Positions 9,375 through 21,459 of a stretch of DNA of 64,000 nucleotides are shown in pieces. Position numbers and translations under genes: made by a program. Source of the DNA: Hordeum vulgare subsp. vulgare (taxonomy: Eukaryota; Streptophyta; Magnoliopsida; Poales; Poaceae); NCBI RefSeq assembly GCF_904849725.1, contig NC_058524.1, positions 28,365,001 through 28,429,000 on the forward strand. The letters are read 5' to 3'. Positions within the stretch are counted from its first letter, which is position 1; the number at the start of each line of letters is the position of its first letter. The notes beneath the pieces were generated by a model. The model was not told the origin of the DNA, made no database searches, and worked only from the letters and a program-made list of their open reading frames with translations.

Positions 9375-10227
9375 CGTCGCGTCTATATGGCAGCGTACTT
9401 CTGGAAGGAGAACGCTGCTAAATGTTTGGGGTTTGAATTTTTTTAATGTAAACACAATCTAAAAATTTGGAACTTTGTGTGGTATCATTATATTAAACTT
9501 TGTATTTTTAACCAAAAATTAGAAAGATTCCTTCCAAACCTAAGAGGTATCTCGACAGGTAATCCAAAGAATTTTGAAAAAAGCGTGCCCGATTTAAGAT
9601 AAAGATGGTAGTATTGTCATTTGTTTCACTTCATTGTCTCGATTTGTTTTTTTTATTCACTTGAAGAGTGTCTATGCCTTTAGTATGCACCATTTTGTAG
9701 TTACATATCCACTTATGAATTTACTGAGGTTGTTTTTATTTTAAAGAGACTTAATATAAAAAATTACTTAGCATCGTTTAAGTATCAAAACACACTACTA
9801 GTGCGGACCATTAGGGCATGTGCTGTCACGGGAAACATTGTTGGTAGTATTTATGTATTTTAGTATTTTAAACAGAACTACGGTGTTTTGTGTTTCAAAT
9901 TTTATTAAGTAAACTTTCACGAGACATTTCAAACACTACAATTTTTTTATTCATTTTAAGAAAATGTAAACACCTATGAAGAAAATGAGACATGCGATGT
10001 TTTCGTTATACATGAACACTTGAAGGTGTGTTTATAATTTAGGAGTGTTATAAAAAGTTTTCATATAAATTCCTTTGAAGTGCACATTTGCTTTCATGAA
10101 AGGAATTAGATAATTCGACACAACATGTCCTTTTTTATTTCAATGAGCAATATAAGCGACGTTTACAGGAGGACCACACACGACTGCCGCAAGCAAATTT
10201 AGCGGCGCCCCACACAAAGTACACGCT
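9375..10227. other. AT-rich non-coding stretch
   Basis: No gene, tandem repeat or clear transposon terminus is visible. A cactactag string at about 9793 resembles a CACTA end but has no partner or subterminal repeats. Confidence 0.5.
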
Positions 10228-10290
10228 GAAAATGTGTTGGTCCCGAGCCATGTTTATTCGAAAATGTGTGGGTCCCGAGCCATGTTTATT
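10228..10290 (+). repeat. 31-bp direct duplication
   Basis: Two adjacent copies of a unit beginning gaaaatgtgt and ending catgtttattc, differing at one base. Confidence 0.85.
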
Positions 10291-10417
10291 CATGAGATTC
10301 ACATTTTCAATTAATGGTGCTCGAGTGAAAAACTAGCCGCGTTCCTGGATCATAAACGCTGCCAACTGTTTTGGACTGGTGGGCATGTACTGTTCACCTT
10401 TGTAGGAGCGTTTAAAT

Positions 10418-11608
10418 AAGAGCTCTTTTACCGTACCGGCCCTCCGATAGATATGGCCGTGTATTCTCGAAATCCAAAGGTGGTAACCCATCTATACTGC
10501 TGAACCTGGCCAATACCATCCGCCAGCAGTATAGGTGGCACTCGCCGCTCCGTGTGAGCAGTATAATTATGTAAGGATAATTTAGGGAGAAAGAAAATTT
10601 GTAGCCCAGCTCCCGACTTGCTCGGCTGCATGCACGCGCCCCTCGGCTAGGATTTCGGCGGTCGCCTCGTCGCCTCAACGCTGTTACCATGCTCGTTCGA
10701 CCATGATGGTCGACTGCCGCGAGGCCTCCTCTTCCCCCATTCCTCTGTATAGGCGGCGGATGTCGGCCTCATGTCCCGCCCTTCCTCTGTGCCAGCGGCC
10801 GCATCGCCGCCTCCACCCCTGTCCATCGTCCTTGTGGACCGACGATGCTATGCCGCCGCCCATGATCGTCAACCGCCGCGATCGACGAGGCCTCCTATTC
10901 CTCCCTTCCTTTGTGCTGGCCGTCGTCGCCGCATCTCATCTTCATCGGTGATTCTGCGTCTCATTCCTTGGTCATGCTTGTGGACAGAGCGCTTAGAGCT
11001 ATGGCACAGTTGATTGATCTGCCTCGCAACCATCGGCGCTGGCTAGGGAAATTATACATAGCATTCAAAAGCTACTAAACGACGGGCTCCGACGATCAAC
11101 CAAAATACAACATCACCATCGACTCGGAGTTGAGTGATTAACCACCATGGCACCAAAGACACAGAAGGTGAGAGAAGTTGCGATCTGTATTCTTTTTTTT
11201 GTTTTACAGGAAGTGGCATGTATTGTACTGATTAGGACTGAACATGTGAGGGGTGATACGTGTCCAGGCGGGAGGTGCTGCCGGCAAGTACGCAACGGCT
11301 AGGTTAATGGGCGTCCGACGGTCTATGTCAAGAGCGCCGGTGAACGCTGCCAACTCGAAGTAGCAGCAACACACTGGGAAATAGGGACGCAATGGCCCGT
11401 TCGGCGACGGTGGAGCCGACTAGTCCGCACTACTTTGAGTTGGCAGCGGCGAGCAAGGGGACGACGAGACCGGCCGATTGCGGATTGTTAGAGTTATTTT
11501 AGAAAACAAAAAAAAATGACTAGAACTACCCTCACGAAATCATGGGTGGCTGATTGTATACTGCTATCTTTCATCTTTAACAGTACAAGGTACCATAAAA
11601 AAGCTCTT
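10418..11608. mobile_element. Candidate TIR element of unknown class
   Basis: The left end aagagctcttttaccgtacc and the inverted right end aagagcttttttatggtacc match over about 20 bp with a few differences. This suggests terminal inverted repeats around 1.19 kb. No convincing target duplication was found next to them. The interior has a GC-rich block at 10690-10950, with an imperfect repeat of a catgatsgtc...cgaggcctcct section. There is no recognisable protein. Confidence 0.4.
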
Positions 11609-11991
11609 GAATAATAGACACACTGCGACTAGACTTTCGTTAGCTAAGTAAACGTTGCCAACTGTTCTCGACGAACGCTGGTAGTGTTTTCGCCAAAGAG
11701 TTGTGAGGAAATTTCTTATATAACACTATTTTAAATGCTGGTTTCCTATTTAATACTGAAGAAATATTTCTTCTTTATGTGGTACCGAGTGTAAATATTA
11801 TGTCTTATCTAACATTTTCGTCCATTCTGTTAGTCCACGCCGTTAAAGTGAACTTACATTGACGAAACTGTCCCTATTCATAGAAAAAAAAAAGAGAAAG
11901 GAGAGAAATCCCCGGCCCCGAGCGACGCCTCTCTCTCTCCCGCGACAGGACCCAACCCACCCTTTCTCTTGTTCACCCTAACCCTAGCGAG

Positions 11992-13208
11992 ATGGACGGC
12001 GGCGGTGCCGCATATGGATCCGTGCCAGAGGGGCCAGCCAGGCCACGACGCCGGATGGATCCGGCAAGGGCGCGACCCCGGATGGCCCCGGACAGGGCGC
12101 GACCCCGGATGGCCCCGGACAGGGCGCGACGCCGAAGGGGCCGACCGAGGATGCAACGCCGGAGGGGCTGGGGCAGGGCGCGATGATGGAGGGGCCGGGG
12201 CAGGGCAACGAATTTAGGTTTGTCGTTAACTTGCATGACAACACATGTTCTTGTAGACAATGGCAAGTTTCTGGTCTTCCTTGCAGATATGCTCTAGCAT
12301 TCATCACATCGCTTGCCAATGCACATATAAAAAACTTTGTGGAGTTGTATTACTCCGTTGACAAGTTTATAGCAGCTTATGGCCAACTAATCCCTGCTAT
12401 GTGTGACAAGACCCAGTGGCCTGAATCTAACCATGGATTCTTCATGCATCCACCCTTGCTAAAAGCCCTAGCTGGTCGGCCCAAAATAGAGAGGCATAAG
12501 GGTTGTGGGTGAGAAAAAGAGGAAAAGTGACCTGCACTTATGCCCTATTTGTAAGGAATACGGGCACCATTGGAACAAGTGCATGAAGGGGAACACAGAT
12601 CACATTGCTGCTTTGATGGATGTGAGGTAATCAGCTATGCATTTTACTTTCTTACTGCATATTAACTACTTTCTTGCATTACTATTTTGTATTCAACTAT
12701 GCATGTGAACTACTTTCTTAATGCTCGTGTAGAGAACCACCAAAGAATAGGGGGGAGATTACCAAATCAACCAAGTCATCCATTGTGCCAAGAGGTGATG
12801 AAGCACCCGCAACCATGTATTTTTCACCAAGGTTAATAATACTGCACCTATTCATTTTGCAAACGGAAAATGAGTTTGATTAGTGCCATATGAGATCTGA
12901 GTTTGTTTTGTGTGTCCCAAAGCTTAGAAATTACAACCAAAAAGAAGGGAAAACATAGCCAAACCTTGAAGACTATAAATAAGAAAAATGGAAAAGGGTG
13001 TAAAAGGTGACTTTTCCTAATTCTGAATTTTAATATCACATATAATGCATAGTTCATGTCGTTATTTGATCTGAAATTACTGCTGCAATACACGTACAAG
13101 TGTAGATCGACGAAGGGGAAGAAGATGGAGCTTGCTAAAAAGGATGAAAGTTGTGCTATGGTGCCATTTGACAGCCCTGTAATGGACACTAGAAGCAAAA
13201 AAGACTAG
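11992..13208 (+). pseudogene. MULE transposase remnant (SWIM and zinc-knuckle end)
   Basis: A likely original start, gcgagatggacggcgg, lies at 11992 and is followed by a GC-rich section with a 27-bp unit repeated at about 12060-12130. The transposase core is missing. At 12183-12510 the frame encodes a SWIM-type finger with CSC and PC spacing (C22, C24, C34 of that frame). The final His is replaced by Tyr (PCRYAL). A frameshift near 12508 precedes CPICKEYGHHWNKC, a CX2CX4HX4C knuckle typical of the C-terminus of plant MULE transposases. Short downstream exon-like pieces (12732-12830 and about 13110-13208) keep a frame up to TAG at 13206. The DDE catalytic domain is gone, so the product cannot be an active transposase. 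Confidence 0.8.
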
Positions 13209-13426
13209 CCCAACCAGCTATGCAATGAGCACAAGAAGCAAAAGAAGGCTTAGCTTGTGAATAAAATTTCATTTCTTTTGGTTAAAGTCACTTCTGTTGC
13301 TGCTCGTGTCATATTGTGTGGACTCATGTATGTGAAGTTTTGGTCACTTGGACTATGTACGCGAACCTAGATATGATGACAATCCTTTTGTGTTGCTCAT
13401 ATGATGTGAACTTGGATGTTGGACCC

Positions 13427-14965
13427 TGATACGTCCATTTTGCATCATGCTTTCATGTTGATATTTATCGCTTTATGAAATGTTATTATACTTTGTGGTA
13501 TCATACTTATGCCTTTTCTCTCTTATTTTGCAAGGTTTATTTGAAGAGGGAGAAGACCGACAGCTGGAATTCTGGACTGAAAAAGGAGCAAGTCTGAGTC
13601 CTCTATTCTGCGCAACTCCAAATGCCCTGAAAATCAACGTGGAATTTTTTGGGATTATATAAAAAATATTGGGCGAAAGAAGTGCCAGAGGGAAGCTGCC
13701 AGGGGCCCACAAGCCTGGTGGCCGCGGCCTGCCCCCCTGGCCGCGGCCATAGGGCTTGTGGGCACCCTGGTGGCCCACTGGCCCCCCTCTTCTGCTATAT
13801 GAAGGGTTTCGTCCGGAAAAAAATCAGGGCGGAGCTTTTTTGTGGATTCTCTGCCGCCACGAGGCGGAACTTGAGCAGAACCAATCTAGAGCTTCGGCAG
13901 GACGATCCCGCCGAGGAAACTCCCCTCCCGGAGGGGGAAATCATCGCCATTGTCATCACCAACACTCCTCTCATCGGAGGGGACTCGTCACCATCAACAT
14001 CTTCATCAGCACCATCTCATCTCCAAACCCTAGTTCATCTCTTGTAACCAATCTCCGTCTCGCGACTCCGATTGGTACTTGTAAGGTTGCTAGTAGTGTT
14101 GATTACTCTTTGTAGTTGATTCTAGTTGGATTACTTGGTGGAAGAGTTTATGTTCAGATCCTTGATGCTACTCATTACACCTTTGATCATGATTATGATT
14201 ATGCTTTATGAGTAGTTACTTTTGTTCCTGAGGACATGGGATAAGTCTTGCTATTAATAGTCATGTGAATTTGGTATTCGTTCGGTATTTTGATATGTTG
14301 TATGTTGTATTTTCCTCTAGTGGTGTTATGTGAACGTCGACTACATAAAACTTCACCATATTTGGGCCTAGAGGAAGGCATTGGGGAGTAGTAAGTAGAT
14401 GATGGGTTGCTAGAGTGACAGAAGCTTAAACCCCAGTCTATGCGTTGCTTCGTAAGGGGCTGATTTGGATCCACTAGTTTAATGCTATGGTTAGACGTTG
14501 TCTTAATTCTTCTTTCGTAGTTGTGGATGCTTGCGAGAGGGGTTAATCATAAGTGGGATGTTTGTCCAAGTAAGGGCAGTACCCAAGCGCCGGTCCACCC
14601 ACATATCAAACTATCAAAGTAACGAACGTGAATCATATGAACATGATGAAACTAGCATGACAGAAATTCTCATGTGTCCTCGGGAGCGCTTTACTTCCTA
14701 TAAGACTTTGTTCAGGCTTGTCGCTTGTCCCTTGCTACAAAAGGGATTGGGCCACTTTGCTGCACCATTGCTATTACTTGTTACTTGTTACTTTTCACTT
14801 GCTACGTTTCACCTCACTACACCATCACTTGTTACCGCTACTTTCAGTGCTTGCAGTTATTACCTTGCTGAAAACTGTTTATCAGAGCCTTCTGCTCCTC
14901 GTTGGGTTCGACACTTTTACTTGTCGAAAGGACTACGATTGATCCCCTATACTTGTGGGTCATCA
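13427..14965 (+). mobile_element. Solo LTR of a Gypsy-type retrotransposon
   Basis: The sequence begins TGATACGTCC and ends GTGGGTCATCA. It is flanked by the perfect 5-bp duplication GACCC (13422-13426 and 14966-14970). No primer-binding site, gag or pol follows, so only one 1539-bp LTR remains, the usual product of recombination between two LTRs. Its ends resemble the Gypsy LTR at 35234-36627. It sits inside the MULE and is therefore younger than it. Confidence 0.92.
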
Positions 14966-15342
14966 GACCCGTATATGTGAACCTGGATATGTTGTACGTG
15001 ATATATGCGTATTTGGATGTGAGTCTGGTGTTTATGTGCAAATCTGAATATTATTTGTTGAAATATTTGTATATGTGAATTGTGTGATCCTGATATGCAT
15101 CAATTTATAGGGGAGATCTACCCAAATTTTGAACTACTTTGTATGTGATGAATTTTGGTCACAACTTCATCAGGGATAAAATCATCTTCTCACGTACCAT
15201 TTAACACCGTCAATGGTCAAAATGGACGGAAATGTTAGAAAGGGAACAAATTTTAGTGCTGGTGTTACATAAGGAAGAAATAATTTTAAAGTATTAAATA
15301 GGACAAACAAATTTAAGCCAATGTTAAATAAGGAATTCTCTC

Positions 15343-15799
15343 AAGAGTAGTCGTGTTTGACTTCTGCCACACGCTGCTAGTACTAAAATTCCGTAAGAGT
15401 TCTTGAACTAGTGACCGGGACAAACAAGGAGCCCCCAATAGAAAAGTACCTTAATTTGTAGGACAGGTGCATTGGAGCCATATATTTCTAATAGTGCAAA
15501 ATTGCTATTTTAATGTTTCATAAAAATCTGACAATAAATCAGCATGTTTATATGGATGTATATTACACATGTGTAAATTTTGGTGCTGAAATTAGTAACC
15601 ATGTGAGTTGCACAAAAATGGAAAAAATCATGATTTTGGATAGATGAATAGTGTGTGTATTATTCACTATTTGCAAATCACCATTTTGTCATTTTTCTCT
15701 ATCTCACATGTTCACTTATTTGATCAATCCACATGATCAAGTAGACTATTTTCAGAATTTTTGACATTCTAAATATGATACTTGAAGTATTTAAAATAA
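15343..15799. other. Non-coding AT-rich repeat sequence
   Basis: No gene is seen. The stretch at 15540-15720 (attattcactatttgcaaatc, ccattttgtcatttttctct) has the character of a dispersed Triticeae repeat, but I cannot classify it. Confidence 0.4.
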
Positions 15800-16265
15800 G
15801 GTCCTCCAATACACCTGGGCTCCAAAACTCCACTCGGACCTCCAATTGCATGTTAGGGGTAGAATTGTGGCCGGTGACAAAAATACCTCCTCTCAAGTTA
15901 CCCGTCGAGGGTAGACTTGTTATTCGGAAAAACATGTTTACAACCTAGTTGTGTATCGAGGATAGACTTTCAACTCGGACGAAAAGGGGCGCCCCTCTAG
16001 CTGCATGTCATGGGTGGAATTGTAACTGGAGAAAAAAAGGGTCGGGCCCCCATTTCGTTTCGAGAGTGGGAGAACTAGGACAAAAATGAGGTCCATGCCC
16101 CATTGTGTATCAAGGATGGATTTTTAACTCGGACAAAATTAGGTAGGCCTCCCTAGGTGCATGCCAAGACTGGATTTGCAACTAGGAAAAATGTCAGGCT
16201 CTCTAGTTGTGTGTTGTTGGTGGATTTGCAAGTGGGACAAAAATTGGGCCAAGCCAGCCGTGTAA
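15800..16265 (+). repeat. Degenerate tandem repeat, unit about 60-70 bp
   Basis: Phrases such as ctagttgtgtatcgaggata, gctgcatgtcatgggtgga and ttgcaactaggaaaaatg recur about seven times with strong divergence. Each contains a tgcatgt/tgtgt core, a g-rich stretch and aactsggacaaaaa. Confidence 0.65.
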
Positions 16266-17139
16266 CGAGTGCAAGCCATAGACTTTCACTTCCATAAAGG
16301 TTTCCTCTTCGAGATCGAACTTGAAGAAAGTAGAAATAGGCAACACAAGCGACATAACATGTCTCTTCTACTTTTACAACACAAGGAAGATGAATGGGAA
16401 GAGGGCAAGAAAAAAAGGCTTGATAAACAACATACGTGCACTTTTCTTGACTCTTTCAATTCTACGTCATGGTTAAGAAGCAGCGCGACAAAATGGGGTG
16501 TCAGCGTATCATGATGATGGAACGGCAAAATCGAGCCAAACATGCCAACAAAATGATGTGTGACAAACAAACAGACAACTACCAACGAGGCGGGGTATCA
16601 AGCGCTTGCACGAAAACTACATAAACTAAATCATAGATGGCGAACTTAGATAAGACATCGTTAAAGATCACCTAGATGTGATTTAGCAATTCAAAAATAT
16701 AAGTCTAAAAAACATATGAAGCGAGTGACAAACTAATTAACAATGGTAAGAGGCAAATGCAGAGGAATGGGAAATGATACAAATTCTGAAGTGACCACTA
16801 TTGTGTCTCTTTTTCCAATACTCTCTCCCTCTCATGCTCTCAACATACCTCTTCGGATTTCATATTCGGCACTTTCGACGTGTGTTGCAGGCTATTCTGT
16901 TAACCGGCACTTATGTGAGGCCATCTTATGGTTAACTGGCACTTTTGCTAGAAAATGGGCCAACCCGGAAGGTAGTGATGTTCTTTTTGTTTAGTTTTTT
17001 GGACCGGGTCTTCTCTGTCTTTTTTTTATTTTACCTTTTCATTTTTTATTTCTAAATTTTTTGCACTTTAAAAAAAATTCAAAAACTTATCAGCGCTATT
17101 AAAGCTTTTCAAGTTTTGTGATTTCTTTTCCGCTTCCGC
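16266..17139. other. Non-coding stretch, nothing recognised
   Basis: A reading frame of 81 codons at 16269-16514 has no recognisable motif. The rest is AT-rich with no terminal repeats. Confidence 0.4.
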
Positions 17140-17840
17140 AAACAAAAATTATATGGTGAACTTTTTGAAAACCATGAACAATTTTCATATTGGTGAACCA
17201 TTTTTCTTTTTATGAACATTTTTCAAATCCAGGAAGTTTCCCTAAATTTAAGAACATTTTTTAAATTCTTGAACTTTTTCAAATTTGTGACCATATTACG
17301 AAAAATCCATGAGCTTTATACAAATTTGTGGAATTTCGCATACGAGTGAACTTTTACAAATAAAGATTTTTTGTATATCCGTGAGTTTTCCATTCATGAA
17401 CTCTTATTTTAAATTGACGATTTTATTTTTCAAAATTAATAACTTTTTATAAAGTCGCAAATACTTTTCAAATTCGTGAAATTTCACCTAATCCACTAAA
17501 TATTTATTCAAATTCGCAAATTCTTTATTCAACCCATATTTTTTCCAAATTTGTAAAAAATAGAAATCCACAATAGTTTTACAAATTCATACATTTTTTT
17601 GACTCTACGCAATCCGCAAACTGTTTTAAAGTGTGTAAAATTTTTAAAACACGTGGACAATTTAAATTCATCAACTGTTTTGAAATATATGATTATTTTT
17701 CAAACCAATGAACTTTTTTGCATTACTGAAGTTTATTTGAATTGGCGAACATTTTCAAAAATTCCTGAAATTTTATCCCATTCGCAAGGTTTGTCATATT
17801 TTGTGAACTTTCAAAATTTTATGAAAATCTCTTAAAATGT
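17140..17840 (+). repeat. AT-rich degenerate micro-repeat (tttttcaaattcgtgaac type)
   Basis: Short phrases of the form aattcgtgaac/attcatgaac plus tttttcaaa recur every 25-35 bases with heavy divergence. The same style of repeat appears in the reverse orientation at 18075-18420, and again at 21460-21796, 27360-27600 and 34385-34715. Confidence 0.65.
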
Positions 17841-18074
17841 TTTCTGATGCAGTACACTAGCTACTTTTCATAAGGAAAATCTAACATTTTAGCAATTTGA
17901 GGGAGAATACGTGCTAGCGATGCATTCGGGCGCTGAAGGCCCCGTAGGAGGTGCGCCCACGCGAGAGCCCACTGGGCTGAGATCCAAAATTCGCTCGCTC
18001 CCTTGAGAAAAAAGGATCGCTAGCTGCGTCATTCACGAATCTCTTTTCGTACAGGATAGCTCGCTCCTTGAAAA

Positions 18075-18420
18075 GAGCTGAAAACACGTTCATGAATTAG
18101 ATAAACATTCGTGAATTTGAAAAGGTTCATGAATTTTCAAAAAAGTAGTGCACAAATTTGGAAAAGGAGTTCATTAATTTTGAAAAAGGTAATCTATTTT
18201 CAGGTCTCGAATTTGGAAAAACATATTATAAATTTTGAAGAAACATTCATAAAATCTGAAAAGAGTTCATCAATTTGGAAAGTTTTCCCATTGAATTACA
18301 AAAATAATCATCAATTTTGAAAAAGGATCAGAAATTTGAAAAGATTGATCAATTTTGACAAAGTTCATCGATTTTGCAAGAAAAATTCATGACTTTGTAA
18401 AAAATATGCATTTAAGAAAA
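18075..18420 (-). repeat. AT-rich degenerate micro-repeat, opposite orientation
   Basis: Units such as gttcatgaattttcaaaaaag and gttcatcaatttggaaag recur about every 25-30 bases. Relative to 17140-17840 the units are inverted, giving an arm-spacer-arm layout around a GC-richer spacer at about 17900-18060. Confidence 0.6.
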
Positions 18421-18870
18421 CAAAAAGAAAGAAAGAACAAGAACAAGTTAAAGAATAAACAGAATACACCGCCTCCAAACTGATCAGTGAACCAGGAAAA
18501 CCGGTTTTGGAAGCTTCTGGAAGAATCCCAAAACCAGGCTTTCACAAGCGGGCGAGATGGTCTAACGGTTGCTGTGCTTCGAGTTTAACTGAAAAAAAGA
18601 AGAGAAATGGGCTACCTCAGAGTGAGCTGCAACCGGTGCCTAAGGCGGTATATAGAATCTTGCAGAGGTCTCCTCGCACTTCTTAATCTGAAAAAAGCTG
18701 AAAAAACCAAAACGGCAGTCTACACAAAAAATACGAAACACAGCCACATACGTGGTCATGGCCCACTAGGGCCCACGCATCCCAAGCCCATACACACATA
18801 TACATGCAAAGAAAAGGACAATGAATCCCCGCTCAAACAAGGCATTTCCTAAGCAACGCTTAAGAGTGTA
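18421..18870. other. Non-coding stretch with an isolated tRNA-like A box
   Basis: The string agatggtctaacggttgctg at about 18555 resembles a pol III A box (tggtctaacgg). No complete cloverleaf or clear B box follows, so a tRNA or SINE is not claimed. Confidence 0.3.
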
Positions 18871-20072
18871 CTAGTACATATGCCCGTGTGTTGCGACGGG
18901 TGAAAAACAACAAAAAGCTACACCTTTTGACATTATGTGTCGTTTTTTTTATCCAACTCTGAAAAGCATCACAAATAAGACTATTCTCATCCCTAGAAAC
19001 TTTGTAAAACTAAAGTTGTTTACCAAAAAGTAAAACTACAAGTATCTAGATAAAAAAAATGGAAGGAAAACTTTGTCATTCATGAAAAATATGTCATGTT
19101 TTCTTGATTTTAGCAACTTAATGTTACTTGGCGACTCCTATGAAATAAAGACATAGAGAAAACTTCATTCAAGTATGAATAATTTTTTGGAAAATTAGGC
19201 GGCCTATAGGCTTTTACACTCTCCATATAGCTTTTGCACTAACATGTTTTATATTACGTCAATTTGAACTTGCTTGCTCTATTCAATTGCCTGGATTCTC
19301 CATTTAATTTGAGAGAAAAATGAAATTCTTGTTCGTATAATCGATAGACAAAAAGAATGCCGACTATCGGATTTGTATCGACAACCCTCGCATTACAAAT
19401 GTGGAAGGACCAAGAATAGATTGCTAGGCTACTTTGTTTAGCATTTGAATCACCTACTCTTTTTTCTTTATTCAATCTATCTTCAGGCAGAGTCATCATA
19501 TCTTATATTATACTCCGTTTGTTTGCAACGTGAGAAAGAAATACCAACGCTCTTATTTTATAAAAAAATGGTCTATAATCTGAGAATTTGTAGTTACGAC
19601 ACAAATAAAGATGGTCTTATCCTACAAAAATGCAGTTCAAAATTTCACAGGTCTTCTATTTTAACACGGCTTGCATGTAGATTTAATACATACAAAGAAT
19701 CAGTCAAGTGACCTTCAGTTTCATCTCTAATCCTGATTTTGTTGACGTGTTCATCCCCAAACCGGATGAGTACCAGTATGAAAGAAAGACGAATAATGAC
19801 TTATTTATTAAGATTGCACCCTAGATAGTATTTTTATTAAACATTTAACAGATAAAATAATATCATATTTAAATTCTACATATTTTTCTAATCAAATTCC
19901 ATATATAATATGTTAAATTTGGAGTTACAGTTTATTAAAAGATATGAGTATTTTAAAAAACATTTAATATATACTACAAGTTTAATGTCATAAACAGTAA
20001 GGACTTTTTTGTAAAATCACCTCGGTGGGTTTTCCGACGAAAGCGATAGCCTCTTTATTATTAGGTAAAGAT
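18871..20072. mobile_element. Unclassified repeat with gtgttgcgacggg and ttattattaggt termini
   Basis: The left boundary, ctagtacatatgcccgtgtg followed by ttgcgacggg, is a very common grass repeat terminus. The right boundary, ctctttattattaggtaaag, is its usual partner. In between is AT-rich sequence without a gene. A second partner-type end, gttttattattagggagag, lies at about 21260. The class is not known to me, and the boundaries are approximate. Confidence 0.45.
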
Positions 20073-21459
20073 TATCACGCGGCGTCGAGTCTGCATACAT
20101 ATTTTATGCATTTTCATTTATTGGGGATTAACTTGCAACAGCAGAAAAATTGACAGGTTCCATTATTAGGGGAGGGATAAACACTAAATTAGCCGTCAAA
20201 TGTTTTGAATTATAGGTCAAAGAAAAAAGCCTTATATTTGATACAGAGGGGGTTTACATATTATTAGGGGAGCCGTGCCTAAATTAGCAACCCATACATG
20301 ACTGTGTGCATGATCACCAAAATCAAGGGCCGCTATGGATTTCAGAGCTCTTCTTGCATTAGTTTGGCAAAATCTTTTTCAAAAGTGTACTCGTTTTTCT
20401 TACTGATTCACGAGGAGGTTTATTGAGTTTAATTTGCAGACCTATATAAATAGATGAATTTGTGTGTAAGGCATCAATGTCTGCTTTATTTCGCTTCGTT
20501 CCCGTTCTTCATTTCCTTATTATCGAATCCATGGGGGAGGCTTATTGAGTTTAATTTGCAGACCTATATAAATAGATGAATTTGTGTGTAAGGCATCAAT
20601 GTTGGACTATGCATACGGACCCTTCTTTTTTTCTACAGGAGCATGGTGTATGCAGCCTTACAAACCAGTTTGTTGGCCCACGTTAGAAAATCGGAACCCT
20701 GGAGTGGCTTAAAAACAAAAATAGATCGGGACACTCATACCCAGGGTCGCTCATGCATAAAAAAAAATCGGTGGGGTGTTGGTGTCTAGACTCATAGTAT
20801 TCTTCTACTGATAGATTCAGCCCTATATCGTGTGTGTTAGTCTATTTAGTTTAGTTAGTGCCCACGATACCATTCTTGTTGGTCGTGAGTTTGAATCCGT
20901 GTACCTGCATATATTTAAAAAATAAATAAATAAAGTGAGATATGCAGGACTCGAACCTAGGTCTTAGAGGTAGAAATATGGAACCCCGACCAGTGCACCA
21001 CTCCCACATTCATCGCAGTTTAACGGCTCGCTTTTTGATAAACCAATCACGACGCAGCGATTTTTGAAAAAGAAACACGAATCGTTTTTTCTCACTTATG
21101 GATGGCATGGTGGATAATTTATGACAACTTTAGGGGCAATTTATAAGAACGAAACATTTTTCTGGTTAGTCACTTAAAGAGGATGACAGGTTAATTACCC
21201 GAAAAGACAGGGACTTTTTCGTAAAAAAGCCACGACGTACGACAGAAGTAGTAACTGTTTTATTATTAGGGAGAGATTTGATAGCATTATCAGCCTAGCG
21301 GTGTACTTGTTTGTTTTTTTCTAATACATGTTGAGTATAGACACACAGAGGGCATGCATTTGTTGTTCTTTGATAGCGGTGTATCTCCTCACATATGCTA
21401 AGCTGAGACTCTATTTTGCTACTGTTTAGATACAGTGGTTGGTAGTGTAGCAACACGTA
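20073..21459. other. Non-coding repeat-derived stretch
   Basis: Apart from the duplication at 20413-20602 and the repeat terminus near 21260, I see only short AT-rich fragments and no gene. Confidence 0.4.
20413..20602 (+). repeat. Direct duplication, about 65 bp with 122-bp offset
   Basis: The block starting ttattgagtttaatttgcag and ending aaggcatcaatgt occurs at about 20420 and again at about 20542, almost without change. The first copy is followed by a non-repeated spacer. Confidence 0.85.

Larger units (their letters stand above)
11705..15342 (+). mobile_element. Mutator-like element (MULE) with long TIRs, internally deleted
   Basis: The ends are inverted copies over roughly 150 bp: the left begins gaggaaatttcttatataaca, and the right end read on the other strand begins gagagaattccttatttaac. 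Nine-base flanks aagagttgt (11696-11704) and aagagtagt (15343-15351) agree at 8 of 9 positions. A 9-bp target duplication plus long TIRs is the MULE hallmark. The interior keeps the C-terminal part of a MuDR-type transposase and carries a solo LTR that accounts for about 1.5 kb. Confidence 0.88.

Noticed and set aside
9790..9802. cactactag string resembling a CACTA terminus
   Set aside because: No subterminal repeats, inverted partner or target duplication nearby.
13480..14115. Several frames within the solo LTR
   Set aside because: They fall entirely inside LTR sequence and show no domain.
16269..16514. 81-codon frame starting MQAIDFHFHKG
   Set aside because: No family resemblance, poor start context, and surrounded by degenerate repeats.
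18548..18595. tRNA- or SINE-like A box (tggtctaacgg)
   Set aside because: No cloverleaf, no convincing B box and no poly-A tail or target duplication.
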